This document shows, piece after piece, positions 45,674 to 57,609 of a stretch of 64,000 nt of DNA (positions within the stretch are counted from its first letter, which is position 1; each line of letters begins with the position of its first letter). This DNA is from Acanthacorydalis orientalis (taxonomy: Eukaryota > Arthropoda > Insecta > Megaloptera > Corydalidae): the NCBI GenBank assembly GCA_034766995.1, contig CM068313.1, forward strand, positions 54,101,981 through 54,165,980, written 5' to 3'. The notes beneath the pieces are model-generated. The model made no database searches, was not told the origin of the DNA, and worked only from the letters and a program-made list of their open reading frames with translations. A program made the translations under genes and the position numbers.

Positions 45674-46440
45674 GGGTCATTCGATAAGTTTGGTAATTTT
45701 TTTTGATGTGGTCGCACTATTTATTTCAACCAGAAGCGGAACGTTTTCGCGTTCTACAGATGTTTCAAGCGAGCATTGTAGCAGTTGTCGCAAGAATATA
45801 AAAAACGAGCAGGTATTTTTGCATAGATTCGTCACCGTGGATGAAATATGAATCCTCCACTACACACCTGAGTCAAAGCTGCAGTCAAAGCAGTGGATAA
45901 CGACTGGTGGACGTGTGCCAAAAGAGACGAAGACCATTTTGTTGGCTGGGAATGTGATGGTAACGGTTTTTTGGGATTTCCAAGGAAATCATCCTGATCG
46001 ACTACTTAACGAAGGGAAACACGATAACAGGAGCCTATTATACAGCATTATAAGACCGTTTGAAATAAGAGTTGAAATAAAAATATTCAAGATTGGCGCA
46101 CAAAAAAAAAGTTCTTTCACCAAGACAATGCGCCGTCCCACGAATCAACCACTACAATGTGCAAAATTGCACGAATTAGACTTCGAATTGATTCCTCGTC
46201 CAATCTCTCCTCTAGACTTGGCTCCATGTGAATTTATCCTCTTCCCAAGCTTGAAAATTTGGCTCGGCGGGAAGAAATTCTCGAATGAGGATGTCATCGC
46301 TGCTGTCAATGCGAATTTTGGAGACTCACTGGACCAAGTATATAGCTCTCGATGAAGTCTGTATTGAGAAATAAAATCGATTTTTTCTAAAAAACTGTGC
46401 TTAACTTGCTTATTCTAAGCTTATTAAACAACCCACGCAT
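45674..46440 (+). mobile_element. mariner relic H (relic F family), N-terminus deleted
   Basis: The plus frame of 146 codons from 45,915: KETKTILLAGNVMVTVFWDF, GNHPDRLLNEGKHDNRSLLY, CAKLHELDFELIPRPISPLD, LAPCEFILFPSLKIWLGGKK, FSNEDVIAAVNANFGDSLDQ. Just upstream FVTVDEI-type first catalytic block remnants (45,830). The second block lost its HxDNAPxH form (SFTKTMRRPTN), and the third is Glu (APCE). The ends show ggtcattcgataagtttggt. The HTH region is missing. Confidence 0.83.
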
Positions 46441-46442
46441 TA

Positions 46443-47728
46443 TTAGGCTGTAACATATCAAGTTGCCGAATTTTTGTCAGTCAGAGGTCGACCGAGATTG
46501 AGAAGGGTTCTGTGCAATATTTTACAAGTTCAGCTATTTGGAATTGACTAACGTACTGTACTCTTCGATAGTTTTTAAATACGGAGTTATCGTTGTTGTG
46601 TTTATTTTTTTATACCCTCTAACAGGATGGTGTCCACAAAAAAATTGCGTCTACTTTTTTTATATGAGTTTAAGTTGGGACACAATGCAGCGATAGCAGG
46701 TAGAAATATCAATGGAGCTTCGTAGAAGAGTCGGGTAGCCAGAGAACAATTCAATTATGGATCAAAAAATTTCGTTCCGATAATATGAATCTCGAGAATG
46801 AGACTCGAGGAAGGCCCAGAACCATTGTGAACGAAGAACATTTGAGAGCCATGATGAAAGCTAATCCATATACACATAACTGTTCGAGTTCTCGCATGCG
46901 ATTTAAGTGTTAGTGTTATGACTGATTCTCGTCACCTCGCTGTAATAGGCAATGTGAAAAATCTGGACAAGTTGATTCCGCACGAATTGACAGATGGTCA
47001 GGAACTGAGACGCCTAGAGGTGGTTCTTCATTGATGATTCTAAATGATAGAACACCATTTTTAAATCGAACCATTACTTGTAATGAAAAGTGGATTCTGT
47101 ACGATAACAGAAAAAGATCTGGACAGTGGTTGAATGCAAATGAAGCTACAGAACACACATTAAAGCTCTCATTACACCAAAAAAAACTTATGGTTACTGT
47201 GTGGTGGACACATAAATGAATAATCCATTATTCTTTTTTAAAACCATGCGAAGCAATTACGGCTGATTCATATTGTCGCAAAATCGACAATATGAATGAA
47301 AAATTAAAAACAAAACAGCTAATGCTGATCAATAGATATGGACCAATATTATTGCAAGACAATACTCTATCACACACATCCCGAATCACAATTTCCAAAT
47401 CAAATTCATTTAATTATGAAATTTTACCGCATCCCACTTACTCATCAGATCTTTCACCGACAGACTATCATCTTTTTCGCCACTTGAAATATTATTTAAG
47501 AAATAAAAAATTCCGGAACCAAACAGAAGTGATTCAAGGATTCGAAGACTTGATAAGCTCTAAAAATGTCGATTTTTATAAAAATGGGATAAACAATCTA
47601 TTTTTTTGTTGGTAAAATACCATTGAATCTGATTGAGCATATCTTGATTAAATATATTTTGTTTTGTTAAAAATATTTCACTTTAATTCTCACCTACAAA
47701 TTCCGCAATTTCATATATTACACCCTAG
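46443..47728 (+). mobile_element. mariner relic L, 1,286 bp, both TIRs
   Basis: TIRs ttaggctgtaacatatcaag and the complement of gcaatttcatatattacacc, flanked by TA at 46,441 and 47,729. The HTH part is decayed (TIQLWIKKFRSDNMNLENET-like). The catalytic blocks are TCNEKWILYDNRKRSGQWL (first Asp changed to Asn), ILLQDNTLSHTSRI (Asp kept) and LPHPTYSSDLSPTDYHLF (Asp kept). It runs to FEDLISSKNVDFYKNGINNL. The last 107 codons are open. A 5' partial relative is at 55,965-56,636. Confidence 0.88.
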
Positions 47729-47734
47729 TATACC

Positions 47735-48165
47735 TACTGCATATATAAATTTCCATCTCATAACCAGCTTATCGGACAGATTTCCTTAGTGTTTGCCAAA
47801 TAAACTCTTCCTTATAATTTGACTGAGCGATGGCTGCCTTGTAACTCTTCGATATACGAAGTCTTCAAGATCATTGCCTTTTTACATGTTTCTCAGTATG
47901 GACCACTTCAAACTTATCACACATTCGCGGAATGATAAGACGCTTTGATGGCTTAGAAGTGTATATTCACTCCAAAATTGTCTGTGGATTTCGTTAAAAT
48001 TTTTGGTTTACAATATCATTTGACAACACAAAGTTCCGCTGTTCAAATGAAAGTCTGATATTTTCTACTATTGATGATCGACTTGGTACTGAAAAAGATA
48101 AAAAAAATGTTACTGAGATATTGGCTGGCCGAGTGTGAATAAATTTGTGGACACCTGTATATGTA
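47735..48165 (-). mobile_element. Possible Tc1-like terminal fragment
   Basis: On the minus strand it starts caggtgtccacaaatttatt at 48,160, close to the terminus at 44,069. It is followed by SSIVENIRLSFEQRNFVLSN, a frame I cannot assign. Confidence 0.4.
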
Positions 48166-48169
48166 TATA

Positions 48170-48718
48170 AATATATGCATACGTGTGTGCGCGATATGTA
48201 TTTATACAATTGTTCATAAGAAATAAAACACAGCCTAGTTTCTAGTACACATGCTCGTACGAAACGTTTCAAAAATGTATCTCGTCAGGATATAATTGCA
48301 ACATAATGAAGACGTTAAAATAAAATGGATCATAAAGAGCGTACATAAACTATAAACTGTGCGGCTGTTCCAGTTAACAATGTTGCTTTTGGCACATTTC
48401 CGCGCATCTACTTATTTTTTCTTCGTCGACGCTGTAATATCATCGAAGTCCGCTTTGAAGCTATGACCACGGTGGACAAATAGACTTTAGGACGCCTCTA
48501 TTCCTATACTTAATTAAGAATAGCTGTTTCCGATCGTATCGTGTACTGTTTCCGAAGTGTTTTTTTTAAAAAAAAATGTAATTACCGTACGTTAGTCATA
48601 AGTAAATTACTGATTGTTTGTATTAAATATAATCTCAGAATAGTATTCGGTTTTTATTATTCGCTTTTACTGAAAATAGCTGTTCTATTAAGTGCTTGCA
48701 TTGAATGCCGTTCTTTTT
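48170..48718. other. Mostly unique intronic DNA
   Basis: A GC-richer stretch at 48,355-48,560 has no motif. No gene supported. Confidence 0.45.
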
Positions 48719-48719
48719 T

Positions 48720-49134
48720 GTGCTCTTTAAGCATTTATTTCAATAACAAAATGTGTGAATGCATTAATCAAAGAATTTTCCATCGGAAGCTATGATATTT
48801 TCACACTTTTTCGGCACAAGTTGAATTCCGTTACGAAAAAATGGCCTGTCTTTTGACCCAATCGATTCAGCAACCAAATTTTCGACTTCTCCGTAGTTAT
48901 GGAAATGTGTATCTTCCAAAGTATGTTGCATCGATCAGAACAGAAAGTAATCTCTTGGGGCAAGGTTCGGAGAATACGCTGGGTACGGAAGAACATCTTG
49001 TCGTTTTTGCATCAAATTCTCATTCAAACACTCCAATTATTGTCGAAAACGTCCAGCAGTTGGTTGTTTCCTACGGTTTCAACAGCTCTTAATACATGAC
49101 GTTATCCATATCCCACCAAATAGAGAGCATTGCT
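48720..49134 (-). mobile_element. mariner relic A family, C-terminal fragment
   Basis: About 415 bp co-linear with 2,612-3,090 (atttatttcaataacaaaat, then ggaagctatgat). It is interrupted at its right edge by the TTAA of a piggyBac element. Confidence 0.78.
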
Positions 49135-50801
49135 TTAACACTAGATCTACCTCACCAGTCAAAATGACTGGTTTTACACTTTTATTTTAAAATTCCTACT
49201 TCATGTTACATTTTTTTCGCAACGATGTCATGAATTTTGCAGCGATAACTAAGAAAATAGTTTAATGAATTTTATTTTCATTTTTTTTATTCAAAATCAA
49301 AATAATTTTGTATCATGGCTACTTTATACCAATACCAGTCAAAATCACTGCTACCTGTGAAAGTGTAAGAGTGTCCAGCAATCTGTTTACCAAACACGAA
49401 TTTAACCAGTTTACTCGTTTTGTGCAACTGCTTACACGTTTTTAGAATTTTCACTGCGTATCATTCAGTATAATAGTGAAAATTAACAGGAAAATTCCGG
49501 ATCGATCATGAAGGTAATGCAAAACCAATGCATTCATTCGAAAATATATTTTGTCGTTCATTTAGATCTGGAGACGTAAAATGTGTATTAAAGTTTTTGT
49601 TTGAATGTTGCACTCATATTACATAATATAATAAATAATAAAAAAATAATTATATAAATTATAACAAACGACATATTATTTCAATTAGTGCTAGGTGAGA
49701 AAAATGAATACAAATAGAAATTTTATGTAATCACTAGTTTTATTTTATTTTCATAAGTCCTGAAAATGGTAAAAGGATTGAAAATCTGAATTATTGAAAA
49801 AACTGATCGATATACCAATGGAATGCTCTGCTGATATCGAGTATGATAAACTCTATGACAGTGAAGGTGAACCAGAATAAATTGAAAATGAACTGTGCGG
49901 TATTCATGATGAACATTTTGATAGTGAGAATAGTGGTAATGAGCTTTTTGACAAAGAAAATGCTCAGAAGTCCTCAGAAAGTGATAGTGAATTTGAAAAT
50001 GTTTTGAATTTACGTAAAAGAAGATATATTCAAGTTACGAAAATGAAAGTATACTACAAGATCATCAAAATGAAATTGCTGCAGACGGAACCAGTTGGGA
50101 AAAAATACAAGAAAGGTCTAGTCCTGGAAGATTACCACTTCATAATATTTTCAAAGACGTACCCGGTCCAACAGGATATGCCAAAAAAAATATTATGAAA
50201 GGTGAATTTATGTTTCAACTAGCAGATGAACTTGCCACTGAAAATGCCGTTGAAAATGTAAAACCAGGGATGGAATCACGAGAAGCTAATGTACAAACAA
50301 CTTCAAAGAGCTCACTTTGTTCACGCAAATGGTATCAACTAGGATACTGTAATAATAATAAGACTACCACCGTTTATAATATATGTAAAAAATATGTATG
50401 CGGAAAATGCACACAAAAGAAAAACTACATTTGTAAGAAATGTGACAAATTATAACTTTTTATACCTAGTAATTTACTTTATACTATAAGAACAACTTAA
50501 CTTTGAAATAAAAATTTATTTTACTTTTTTTTACCAAAGCATATATTCTTTATTATACTTAATATTCTTATTGATGTATAAGTGATAAAATGTGCCAATC
50601 CTCATTTATGGAACATGATCTCAAATGGGTTAATATGTAATACCAAAAATATACTATATGACATGGAATTACTTTTGTAAGAAACTAATAAGTCAATAAA
50701 TATAAAACTATTCTATAATTACGAATTTTTTAAAGACCAGTCATTTTGATTGATGTTGGTAGAAACAACTTCGTCTTAACTGTCGGTAGTTCTAGTGTTA
50801 G
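49135..50801 (+). mobile_element. piggyBac element with core deletion and matching ends
   Basis: TTAA at 49,135-49,138 and ttag at 50,798-50,801. Inverted ends cactagatctacc and complement of ggtagttctagtg, with an internal cagtcaaaatgactgg repeat also near the right end (agtcattttgat). The plus-strand N-terminus MECSADIEYDKLYDSEGEPE is acidic. After a shift, a 140-codon frame (about 50,035-50,455) runs GTSWEKIQERSSPGRLPLHN, IFKDVPGPTGYAKKNIMKG and straight into EFMFQLADELATENAVENV, then the C-terminal cysteine domain CKKYVCGKCTQKKNYICKKC. The DDD core (roughly 300 residues in the family) is absent. Confidence 0.85.
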
Positions 50802-51245
50802 AGACTTTTGATCAGATGTAAATTTGTTCAACTGTTGCGAAGTACTGAGCGCGAACCTGCGTTACAGCAATTGGTAACACACCCATCGCTAACGTCACAC
50901 CCAGCTCAAAGAAAATGTGAGCTCATCTTACAGAGCTTCAAAAGCTCTATCCGCAGATACATTATTTTTTATCGTACTATAAAGAGTTTTCGAGATATTT
51001 ACCTTTTAATACTGATACAATGTGACTGTTAAAATTTTCAAGGTCTTATTTTTTAATTTAATTAACACATTTTAACAAATGAAGCATTTTTAGGTTTCAA
51101 AATCTTTTAGCTGTTAAACTCTTTTGATTCTATGTGAATCGATTGAACGGGTACGGCGTACTGAGCGCGAACCTGCGGTACAGCATTTGGTAACGCTTCG
51201 ACCGCTAACATGACACCTCGCTCAATGAAACATTAGATGTAATTC
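50802..51245. repeat. Two diverged tandem units, period about 315 bp
   Basis: 50,806-50,925 and 51,120-51,235 both carry gtactgagcgcgaacctgcg, acagca(a/t)ttggtaac and an acaccc/acacctc-gctca block. Origin unknown. Confidence 0.55.
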
Positions 51246-51329
51246 TAAGTCAAAAAGATTAACAGAAATTCACAAGTTTCTCATCTTCATCGGTTTTATA
51301 TCAAATATAATAAAAATTTCCAATTTTAA

Positions 51330-52440
51330 ACAAAAAAAGAATGGAGATTTATTGAAAAATTGCACCGAATATAAGTTTGCTAATAGGAATCAATTGTAAA
51401 ATATAAACTAAATTTATCCAAATTGTTAACTTATATTGTTTTTAATTGATCCTCTCTTTGCTCATTGTACTCTGATTAGTCGATATCGGTCACGTGATCT
51501 CTGTTCTGATTCATTGTTCTATTTCAAAGTGTACAGCATAAGAAGGTATACGATTTCAGTCTAAAACTTATAAGAAATTTATTCAAACTCTTGTGGCCAC
51601 TTTAGAAAATGATCACAAAATATTGCGGAAGCTTTAGAATGAAAAACAGCGTTAAATATTTTCACACTAGTACATAGGCCGTCAAAATTGATTGTAAAAT
51701 AGAAAGAAAAAACTGTTTATAGTTTTTTTAATCATAAAAAGTATCTAAGAACTAAACTCAATGAATTAACCTTGAAACCTTTCCATTGTGAACATTTCTT
51801 TACAAACCACATTTTCTAGATGGCGGCCGACGGCCATGTTGCAGACAAAGTAACGATAAATGTGTTTTTTTACTATTAAGAAAAAATTGCATTTTATTAT
51901 GAAAATTTTTATAAACTTCTCCAATGAAAATTTGAAGACTGACATTTTACACTGATTGTTTGTATGTATAATTGGTTAATTTCTGTTATTTGTTAAAGGG
52001 ACATGAGTTTTATCAAGCTGGGGCGAAGCCTCACCTCCGAGGATTAGAGAGCGTAGCGAGCAGGAGACGGAGATCCCTATTTTATAATTGAAACGTTATT
52101 ATTTATAATACACAACCTCCGGGAGTGTTTCGTTCCCTGTCCGCCCCCTCCCCTAACAAATAACAAAAATTAACAGATTATACAGACAAAATAATCCATG
52201 TAAAATGTAAATCATAAAACTTTTATTGGAAAAGTTTATAACAACTGGCATAATAAAATACATTGTTAAAATTTGTAATAATTTTTTTACTCTAAGCTTC
52301 ACTGACTACAATATTTTAAATAAATTTCTTATAAGATTTACATAGAAATCGTAGAACTTCATTTGTTGTACACCGAGAAAAACAGAACACTGATCATGTC
52401 ACCGATATCAACCAATCAGATAACGAATAAAACGCAGTAC
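51330..52440. repeat. MITE-like element with inverted CCAAT/E-box ends
   Basis: 51,466-51,525 (gattagtcgatatcggtcac...) is inverted relative to 52,374-52,430 (gtcaccgatatcaaccaatc). The interior holds ggattagagagcgtagcgag at 52,040. Shares both ends and interior with 7,240-7,497. Its right edge lies about 100 bp from the exon C acceptor. Confidence 0.5.
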
Positions 52441-52537
52441 TGCGGTGCGACAATTTTTTTGGTTATAGAGAGAGATTAAACGCAGTGGAAAAAATGAGAT
52501 AATAAATAATAATATGTATCGATTTGTTTGTTCGCAG

Positions 52538-52771
52538 CAGGGGTCATGTGAGAGCCTAATGTCTAGAGAAAGAATAGGCGCGAGCGTGCCAGGGCTATTA
52601 GATGCATTGTCTTCATCGACTAGTGACCTAGGTGGCACAGCGACACCGAGTTCGGACGACGAACCCGGTGTACCGAATATGGTCAGCGCCTGTTTACGAC
52701 ATCTGGAAACACACGGCCTCCATACGTTAGGCATCTTTAGAGTAAGCAGTTCGAAGAAAAGAGTCAGGCAG
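52538..52771 (+). CDS. Exon C of the ARHGAP6/36-like RhoGAP gene (arginine finger)
   Basis: Exon of 78 codons in phase 0 at both ends. The acceptor is ttcgcagcag, a NAGNAG tandem acceptor, so the exon could also begin at 52,541 with loss of one Gln. The donor is CAG|GTAGGA. After a Ser-rich linker (residues 24-42) comes the start of the RhoGAP domain: [16 protein letters not shown] and then [14 protein letters not shown]. Arg 68 of the exon (codon near 52,739) sits where the catalytic arginine finger of RhoGAP domains lies; it is inserted into the GTPase active site to speed GTP hydrolysis on Rho-family proteins. The SSKKRVRQ sequence is typical of the ARHGAP6 branch. The acceptor lies only about 40 bp beyond A+T-rich repeat sequence. 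Confidence 0.93.
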
Positions 52772-52903
52772 GTAGGAGTCAAACTAATTCTATTTTTAAA
52801 ACGTTCCTGAATCCATAATAGCTAACAAAAAAAAATAATTAGTTAAATTTAGCTCTTCTATACTCACGCTGCTATATTTTTTTATCGAAATGTATAAATA
52901 ATA

Positions 52904-54183
52904 TCAGGTAACCAAAAACGTTTGTCGTTTTTGAATTGAGAAAAAAAACACTTGTGTGTTTTTGTATAAAATAACTTTATTCATCAAAATATCCACCTTT
53001 GCACTGAACAACACTCTCCCAGCGAGAAGATAATTTATAAATTCCATTTTTATAAAACTGATTATCATTATTTTCAAAAAATGTAGACACCTCCATTTTT
53101 AACTGTTCTTAATTTTTAAACTGTTTATCACGCATACGATTGGCCAAAGATAAAAATGGATGGTAATCTGATGGAGATATGTTTGGGGAAAACGAGGGAT
53201 GAGGAACGATCTCCCACCCTAAATTCATAATTTTTGTTCTGTTCTCTACTGCAGCGTGTGATCGGGCGTTATCTTGCAAAAATAAAACTTTTTTACGATT
53301 TACAAGTGCTGGCTGTTTTTGTTGTAATACATCGTGTACTCGTTGGAGTTGTTCATTGTAAATATTTTCCGTGAGGATTTGACCCACGTGTAGATATTCA
53401 TGGTGAATAATTCCTTTTGAAGTCCAACAAACATAGAGAAGAAGTTTTCGTGGCATTGACTTTCCTTTAGGACTTTGTGGGACAGTATCTCCTCATGAAA
53501 GCCAGTGGTAAGTATGTTTGTAGTTGGAAAACATAATCCATTTTTCATCAGTGGTCAAAAGTTGATCCAAAAAGTTGTCTGATTTGTGTCGTGAAGTAAG
53601 AGATATACAGATTGTAAGACACTATAACTTTTTATTAGGAATTAATTCGTGTGGTACCCATTTACTTAATTTCCACCTCTCTCCTATTTTGTGTAAATGC
53701 TTCCGTATTGTTTCATCACTTACTTTGAACAATTCTGCAAGCTGTTATCACATTAAACTGGAATTTGATTCAAACATTGTCTCCGATTCGTCGATATTTA
53801 AATTTGATGGCCTACCTGATCTGGTCTCATCATTAATGGATTCATCCCCGGTAGAAAATTTTTTAAACCATTGTTGGACTGATATAACTGTATTTTCTCC
53901 AAACGCAGTACACATTTTTTTGTAGTTTCTGTAGCATTAATTCCAAGCTTAAATTCATAAAGCAAACACGCACGTACTACATTATTTTGCACATACATTT
54001 CTTAGGGTTACAATTATTTTTTAAATTAAAGTTGACAGTTCGAGATTTATTTGACACTTAATAGTAAAACACATGCCAATATAATTGATAAACAATTCTT
54101 GGAATTTTATCTGATAACAAGTGTAAACAATTCTTGGAATTATTGTACGTTATAACAACGACAGAACTTTTTTGGTTACCTAA
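52904..54183 (-). mobile_element. mariner relic M, 1,280 bp, both TIRs
   Basis: TIRs tcaggtaaccaaaaacgttt and complement of aacttttttggttacctaa, flanked by TA. On the minus strand the HTH part is partly open (MYVQNNVVRACLLYEFKLGI), then a shift. The middle frame (115 codons, 53,109-53,456) gives MPRKLLLYVCWTSKGIIHHE, LFLQDNARSHAAVE and VPHPSFSPNISPSDYHPF. TTDEKWIMFSN lies just upstream. All three catalytic Asp are present, though the canonical SPDLSPSD reads SPNISPSD. A few frameshifts and stops inactivate it. Confidence 0.9.
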
Positions 54184-54488
54184 TATTATTATACACATTG
54201 GATCTACGAATAAACTATAGTTTTTCTAGTGTACAAACAATAAAACTATATATACTTGAAACCGACATATTTTTAAAGTAATTAAACTTATAAAAAATTC
54301 ATCTTAGGAGGATCAGATATGGTTTTGCACAAAAACTCATAATTTCTATAAAAAAGATTTATAATGTCTTATCAGACCTATGACACACACTTAGGCCTGG
54401 TTTACTTTAGGATAGTAGGTGGTAGAGTGCGTACTATCCCGTACTAGCATAATGTAAACACTTTAGGATAGTGAAATTGAAGTAGTAA

Positions 54489-54739
54489 AGGCTGGTTTGC
54501 ATTAGAATAGTAAGCGGTAGAATATACTAGCCTACTTTTTCGCTAAACCTCTACTGTGGTGGGAGATGAGAATAGTACAGTGTACTCTATTTCATACGTC
54601 CTATCCACTCTACTCTACTCGCTATTATCTTTAGTACTCTACTTTCACTATTCCAAAGTGTTTACATTATGCTAGTAACGGGATAGTACGCACTCTACCA
54701 CCGTACTATACCGCTTACTATCTTAATGTAAACGAAGCA
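54489..54739. mobile_element. Harbinger MITE nested in the larger element (251 bp)
   Basis: Flanked by TAA (54,486-54,488 and 54,740-54,742). Ends aggctggtttgcattag and complement of ctaatgtaaacgaagca-like sequence. If removed, the surrounding sequence aligns with the uninterrupted element at 55,491-55,918. Confidence 0.8.
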
Positions 54740-54924
54740 TAAAGCTAGTAGCGAGTAGAGTACAGTGAGTAGCACATGTGGAATAGTACACTTTACTAGC
54801 CACTTCCGCCACCACAAATTTACTGGAACTGTACCGGTATAAACCGGTTCATTCCAATAGAGTCGAGTAATAGGGTGCAAAATTTGTATTTACAAATTTT
54901 GTTTTTATGTACGAAAGTAAATAT

Positions 54925-54963
54925 AAATAATATATATATAAAAAGTATATATATGTATAAGTC

Positions 54964-54994
<31 letters not shown>

Positions 54995-55015
54995 GTATAT
55001 ATTTATATATAAGTA
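54925..55015. repeat. (TA)n microsatellite inside the Harbinger element
   Basis: TA/TATG array that cuts the transposase frame. Confidence 0.9.
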
Positions 55016-55490
55016 TATGTAAATACAAAGTATAGCATCTCTCAATAATGTGCCCATCTTTTTGATACACGGCATAACTAATTTCAAAAGTGTTTCTAAA
55101 TTCGCGGGTGTCATTTTTAAACACATCCCTATATTCTTCTGGATCTTCTGTAGCTAGTTCTGTTAGAAGATAATCAGACGCTCCTTGCGCATCTCTTCTT
55201 TCAATCCAGTCTTTTACCCTTGTTCTTTTTTCCATTAGTTTTTTCCTCTAAAACTTCTCTAATTTCATTTAACAAGAAACTTACAATTGTTATTAAACAT
55301 TTTCTCACAATAGCACGACGACGGCGGCGTGCGATGTTTATTATAAAAAATTTGAAATTAAACTCCACTTTACCAAATCACTAGCTTTGTGTAAACGGAC
55401 CAAACTGTAATTTCTGGTAGAGTAGACGTCTAGTCAAAAATTAGGCTAGTATACTCTACCGCTTACTATCCTAATGTAAACCAGCCCTTA

Positions 55491-55918
55491 TGCCTGGTTT
55501 ACATTAGGATAGTAAGCGGTAGAATACGATGGTAGAATACATACTATTCCGTTACTAGCATAATGTAAACACTTTGGAATAGTGAAAGTAGAACACTAAA
55601 GATAGTAGCGAGCAAAGCAGAACGAGTAAATAGCACATGTAGAATAGTAAATTCTACTAACCTCTTCCATTGCCACAAATTTACCGCAATTAATGTAGTA
55701 GGGTCGAGTAGATGGGCGCTAAATGTGTATTTACAAATTTTGTTTTTATTTACGGAGGTTGATAATTGGTTGTTTTAAACTTGAAACTAAACTCTTTCCT
55801 ACCAAACCACTAGCTTTGTGTAAACGGACCAAACTGCAGATGCTGGTACAGTAGACGTTTAGAGAAAAAGTATACACTAGTGTACACTACCGGTTACTAT
55901 CCTAATGTAAACCAGCCC
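55491..55918. mobile_element. Harbinger MITE (428 bp) sharing a TTA with its neighbour
   Basis: Ends tgcctggtttacattagg and complement of cctaatgtaaaccagccc. TTA at 55,488-55,490 is shared with the preceding element, and TTA at 55,919-55,921 closes it. Confidence 0.85.
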
Positions 55919-55964
55919 TTATCCTGCCCACACATTCCTCTGTCTAAGGAATGTAAATGCTACT

Positions 55965-56636
55965 AAGCGACGCTACCAACAGGTCGGATCTCGAATCTCT
56001 CTCTCATTCCTCTGTTCGCTCTTGTCGCACTCATTCTTTACGTGCACATTACATTTGCGTCTCGGTTTCTGAACATCTGTCAATTGGTGCGGCACCCACT
56101 TATCCAGCTTTTTCACTTTTCCTATTGCAGCGAGGTGACGAGAAACAGTCATAACACTAACACTTGAATCACATGCGAGAGCTCGAACTGTTGTATGTAG
56201 ACTAGCTTCCATCGTGGCTCTCGAATGTTCTTCGTTCACAATGGGGCCTTCCTCGTGCCCTCCTCGAGGCCCAACGTCGAGATTCGTCTTATCGTAACGA
56301 AATTTTTTAACCATAATTTAATTGTTCTCTGGCTATCCAACCCTTCTCCTAAAGCTCTATTAATATTTCTACCAGCTGCCGCTGAATTGTGTCCCAACTT
56401 GAACTCATATAAGAAATAGACTCAAATTTTTGTGGACACCATCCTGTTAAAGGGTATAAATAAAATAAAAAAAAAACAACAATAACTCCGTATTTAAAAA
56501 CGATAGAAGGGTACAGTACATTAGTCAATTCCAAGTAGCTGAAGTTGTAAAATATTGCACAGAACCTTTCTCAATCGCGATCGACATCTGGCTGACTGAA
56601 ATTCTGCAACTAGATATGTTACAAGCTAATAGCAAA
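55965..56636 (-). mobile_element. mariner relic L family, 5' half
   Basis: On the minus strand the 5' end (ttgtaacatatctagttgca) and N-terminus: KKFRYDKTNLDVGPRGGHEE, HTTVRALACDSSVSVMTVSR, HLAAIGKVKKLDKWVPHQLT. Co-linear with 46,443-47,020. Truncated before the first catalytic Asp. Confidence 0.83.
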
Positions 56637-56639
56637 ATT

Positions 56640-57600
56640 TATTATTCAAACGTTGCTCTATGACGACTAACAAAAGCACGATGTACGCGCTAGCTTCATA
56701 TGTAACAAATAACAGCTGTTAGTTCTTCGTTTGACCACTCTCTTTTGATAAAAATTTGAACATTTGAAAATATTTGAAAAAATTAAAAAAAATCAATAAT
56801 AATTATATAATTATGCTTCTTAATTATAAATCATGATTACAATTAAATTGTAAACGAAACTAGGTTTATTTGTACATATTAAATTCCTTTTGAAATTCGA
56901 AATTCGATTTTTATTTCATATTCTATTTTAACTTTTCTACATGTCATTGTACGACACAAGTAAATATGTCTGAAAACTCTGTAATAAAATTCTATTTGTA
57001 GACAGGAAGCCTTAACCATTACTCATTACTTTTATTTGTCATACGTTACTGAATGAAATTTGACCTTAGTTGATTCTCTTTGAAGTTTGATGAGCATTGT
57101 TGGACTTAAGCCAACGTGCGTAAAGTCATCTACGAAAAGTGAAGTGGCTCAATGTATACCAGTCTGCATGTTCATATCGATCACGTGTCAATCAAGAGTT
57201 ATAAGTATTTATGATTGATTCCTGTCTTTTGATACATTCTTGATATTTATTAACATCTGTGTACGATTTTATTCATATTTCATGAAATATGACATTCTCT
57301 ATCATAATATATTTACTTATTTCATTTATTAAATTCCATTGCATTTTTGAAAACTGGATGTTATTAAATGACCATTCTTGTTCATTGCGGACCAGTAGTT
57401 TTATTGCTAGCTTTACCCAGTGGCCAGCTACGTTTTTGGTGAATGAATACAAAAAAGCTTTTACATAAATTTTAAAGTCACGCTTTAAAATTAAATACCC
57501 ATTGCATTTTGAAGTTATTTATTACATATTCTTAAAGGCTTATATATGTTTGAAGTATGATACTTTGTAAAACACTGTATAATATGAAGTGTAACTAAAC
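56640..57600. other. A+T-rich intronic DNA
   Basis: No open frame, repeat or structure recognised. Confidence 0.5.
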
Positions 57601-57609
57601 AAAGCTGGT

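Larger units (their letters stand above)
54394..55487 (-). mobile_element. PIF/Harbinger element with transposase N-terminus
   Basis: Ends ggcctggtttac and complement of gtaaaccagccc, flanked by TTA (54,391-54,393 and 55,488-55,490), as in Harbinger. The minus frame at 54,963-55,235 reads RVKDWIERRDAQGASDYLLT, ELATEDPEEYRDVFKNDTRE, FRNTFEISYAVYQK, matching the N-terminus of Harbinger nucleases ('W...R...Ga...Ll.EL..eDpeeyrnflRm'). It breaks into a (TA)n array at 55,010, so the catalytic core is missing. A related MITE sits inside at 54,489-54,739. Confidence 0.82.

Noticed and set aside
47031..47615. Possible host SETMAR-like gene
   Set aside because: The frame sits between mariner TIRs and TA duplications with no SET domain; it is simply a mariner.
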